Shown here: piece after piece, positions 12,108 through 13,783 of the stretch
How positions within the stretch are numbered: the stretch's first letter is position 1
Layout of the letters: each line of letters begins with the position of its first letter
NCBI GenBank assembly: GCA_031379665.1
Contig: JANNFI010000054.1
Location: 1-13,783 of the forward strand
Direction: 5' to 3'
DNA from: SZUA-254 sp031379665
GTDB taxonomy: Bacteria; Bacteroidota; Ignavibacteria; UBA10030; SZUA-254
DNA length: 13,783 nucleotides
Made by a program: the position numbers and the translations under genes
The notes under the pieces: model-generated
The model's input: the letters and a program-made list of their open reading frames with translations, nothing else
Database searches by the model: none
What the model was told of the DNA's origin: nothing

Positions 12108-13535
12108 GTGAAGCACCCCGAAGAACATACGCTGGAGTTGTACGTCCTGAACGCGGCCGCGGTCGCGCCGCGGCGCGCTGAGATCGAGGAACACGTCAAA
12201 TCCTGCGCCGGCTGCAAGTCCCTGGTCGGCGAGATGTCGGCATATTATTCCGAGCTGGACCAGGAGCTCCAGAAGCCGAAGGCGCCCGTATCCACGACTG
12301 TCGAAAGGCAGCTGGCGAAGCGGAACTCCGACCTCGCCATCTGGGAGGATCGACTGGCGACGAGTCCGACGACCGGCTGGACAGCGCCCGTGAAAACGAT
12401 TCGATACTACATCCGGCGGTACCCAATGGCCACCGCGGGGACGACCTTCGCGTTCGCCGCGCTTGCCGGCATAGGGTCGCTGATGGGGTATCGGGAGGTC
12501 ACGAAGGATCTCGATCCGGCATACGCGGAATTGAACAAGCTCAGCGGCCATCTCGAAGTCTACAACCGGGGGAATGACCTGCTCTGGAAACGGATTGTCC
12601 GGGGAATCGACACGACGCTGGATATGCAGAACATCAGCGGGAACCCGAGGTATGCTGTATTCGATATCGATGCCGATGGCCGAAAGGAAGTGCTGACGAC
12701 ACTCGAAATGACCGGGGAACCCGTCATGCCAAAACTGGGCCTCCATATCATTGATGGTTCAGGAAATAATCGGGAGCTCTTGTTCAGTAGGACCATCTCT
12801 TTCCGCGGAACTCCCTACGAGATCCCCATCACCCTCGAGGCGGGGAGCCTGTTCGTCATCGATTCCACGGACCCGGCTCATCCTGAAATCCTGGTCACGG
12901 TCAAGAACGACAGATCACCGAACGCCATTGTCCGGATGAATGCGCAGGGTGATGTGATCGGCGAGTACTGGCACCACGGGCAGGTCAGGTCACTCTATCT
13001 GCACGACCTTGATGGCGATGGGAGGAGGGAACTCCTCTTCTGCGGGACGAATGACGTGGATGACAACATTGGTCCCGCCATACCCGTGATTGGCGTCCTC
13101 GATCCGCAAAAGCTGGTGGGACGGAGGGAATCCCGGCTCGCGCGCGGTTACGGCTACGGAGAGTCGGACGCGGAGCTGTACTATGTCGCGTTCCCACTGA
13201 CCGAAGTCAACACGTACACCCACTCGGCGGCGGGTGTTGACCGGATCAGGCTGGAGCACGACAGGATCCTGATCCACTGGACCTCCCGCGAGGGCGAGAG
13301 CAACATGTACGCCCTGGAATTCGTCCTGTCGCTGAGCCTCGAGCCATTGCGGACCCTCTCCACCACCCAAACCAAGGAGCTCTTCGACCGGGAGTACGCG
13401 GCGAAGCACATCTCCACCCGGCTGGATGACGCCTACCTCGAAGCCCTTCGGTCGCAGATCAGGTTCTGGGACGGAGAGGGGTGGAGCGCGAAGGCGGTGC
13501 GGGTATCCCATACGCATACGGCGCCTGAGTTGTAA
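12108..13535 (+). CDS. Membrane-anchored zinc-finger (anti-sigma-like) protein with extracytoplasmic FG-GAP-like domain
   Basis: The product has 475 residues from GTG 12108, the only good in-frame start (MKHPEEHTLELYVL), without a Shine-Dalgarno site. The N-terminal domain holds the anti-sigma zinc motif His29-x3-Cys33-x2-Cys36 (EEHVKSCAGC), as in ZAS/zf-HC2 proteins, where it clasps a sigma factor. One transmembrane helix lies at about 106-127. The outer part is about 345 residues with two calcium-binding-like repeats, DIDADGRKE (186-194) and DLDGDGRRE (300-308), as in FG-GAP/VCBS integrin-type propellers, embedded in beta-strand patterns. The layout suggests a sensor: an outside propeller binds a ligand and an inside zinc finger releases the upstream sigma-like protein. 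Anti-sigma factors usually have much smaller outer domains. Family assignment of the zinc finger is good, the sensing role is inferred. Confidence 0.8.
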   Translation: MKHPEEHTLELYVLNAAAVAPRRAEIEEHVKSCAGCKSLVGEMSAYYSELDQELQKPKAPVSTTVERQLAKRNSDLAIWEDRLATSPTTGWTAPVKTIRYYIRRYPMATAGTTFAFAALAGIGSLMGYREVTKDLDPAYAELNKLSGHLEVYNRGNDLLWKRIVRGIDTTLDMQNISGNPRYAVFDIDADGRKEVLTTLEMTGEPVMPKLGLHIIDGSGNNRELLFSRTISFRGTPYEIPITLEAGSLFVIDSTDPAHPEILVTVKNDRSPNAIVRMNAQGDVIGEYWHHGQVRSLYLHDLDGDGRRELLFCGTNDVDDNIGPAIPVIGVLDPQKLVGRRESRLARGYGYGESDAELYYVAFPLTEVNTYTHSAAGVDRIRLEHDRILIHWTSREGESNMYALEFVLSLSLEPLRTLSTTQTKELFDREYAAKHISTRLDDAYLEALRSQIRFWDGEGWSAKAVRVSHTHTAPEL

Positions 13536-13573
13536 TTCCTGCCCTTTTTCCGTACCTATCCATAGGTCACGGT

Positions 13574-13605
13574 AAAATTCCCGGATACCCACCGGGTCCC
13601 ATTTT
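13574..13605. terminator. Terminator-like hairpin after the anti-sigma-like gene
   Basis: CCCGG (13580-13584) pairs with CCGGG (13592-13596). An outer AAAAT (13574-13578) and ATTTT (13601-13605) extend the stem with an A-run before and a T-run after, the form of a bidirectional intrinsic terminator. It lies between the stop at 13535 and the next ATG. A smaller ACCTAT-CC-ATAGGT palindrome precedes it. Confidence 0.45.
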
Positions 13606-13625
13606 CCATACGAAGGTCGTCCACC

Positions 13626-13783
13626 ATGCGCTGGCATCATTTCGTTCTCCCGGCAATCCTCCTGATCGCCTCATTCATCCTCTCGGTCGATCAACAGCCC
13701 GGTCCCGCTGACCGCACCGCCGCACTCGAGAGGGTGCGGGGCGAGCTCGAGGCGCTCCAGGCCCAACCGGAAGACGACTGGTT
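13626..13783 (+). CDS. Start of a secreted or membrane-anchored protein (3' end outside the window)
   Basis: Fifty-two codons are visible from ATG 13626, which has GAAGG 9 nt upstream. The N-terminus is MRWHH followed by a hydrophobic stretch (FVLPAILLIASFILSV, residues 6-21), a signal peptide or membrane anchor. The mature part is polar and helical (ALERVRGELEALQAQ, 35-49), compatible with a coiled coil. Nothing more can be said about its function. It may belong to the preceding cluster, but a terminator-like hairpin separates them. Confidence 0.65.
   Translation, partial: MRWHHFVLPAILLIASFILSVDQQPGPADRTAALERVRGELEALQAQPEDDW

Noticed and set aside
1..13783. CRISPR array, tRNA, rRNA, insertion sequence or integrase
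   Set aside because: No regularly spaced repeats, no cloverleaf or rRNA-like stretch, and no transposase or recombinase motif were found on either strand by eye.

Overview
The window is bacterial, mostly GC-rich chromosomal DNA. Several genes lie close together on the + strand and have mixed-quality Shine-Dalgarno sites. A large secreted Asp-box (BNR/VPS10-like) protein and a sigma-like/zinc-finger anti-sigma-like pair fit a member of the FCB group (Ignavibacteriota, Bacteroidota or Gemmatimonadota). This placement is a family-level impression at low confidence; there is no rRNA or tRNA to anchor it.

Bases 1 to about 3400 look like an accessory, defence-type segment, visibly more AT-rich than what follows. 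It holds the C-terminal end of a type III-like restriction/helicase protein with a PD-(D/E)XK nuclease motif. Next is a decayed response-regulator receiver remnant that has lost its phospho-acceptor region, then a DUF2779 protein (Cas4-like iron-sulfur nuclease fused to a DEDD-type exonuclease fold), then a short class I-like Fic protein. Convergent to this fic gene, and overlapping its 3' end on the minus strand, is a 59-residue ORF carrying the Fic-inhibitory motif SAKIEG. I propose it is the cognate antitoxin. It appears to be transcribed from a TTGCCT-N17-TATATT promoter that would give a leaderless mRNA. Two near-identical 25-bp direct repeats (759-783 and 3368-3392) bracket the remnant, the DUF2779 gene and the Fic pair.

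Bases 3400 to 7500 hold a small HAD-superfamily 5'-nucleotidase (NT5C type) with its own good promoter, a 1057-residue secreted Asp-box propeller protein, and a SUI1/YciH-type translation factor directly behind it.

Bases 7500 to 10900 hold a second, different Fic protein: class II, with an internal SSRIEG inhibitory motif and a C-terminal winged helix. It sits behind a strong promoter whose -10 box is embedded in a perfect 13-bp inverted repeat, with a tandem AAGTATATT repeat beside it. Behind it, at 21 and 4 nt spacing, follow a dimethylarginine dimethylaminohydrolase (DDAH) and an AdiC-like amino acid antiporter that keeps the guanidinium-binding tryptophan. Together these look like a methylarginine or arginine import and hydrolysis unit.

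Bases 10900 to the end hold a 336-residue protein of unrecognised but sigma-factor-like character. It is followed by a membrane-anchored protein with an N-terminal anti-sigma zinc finger (HxxxCxxC) and an extracytoplasmic FG-GAP-like domain, a terminator-like hairpin, and the start of a secreted or membrane protein cut by the window edge.
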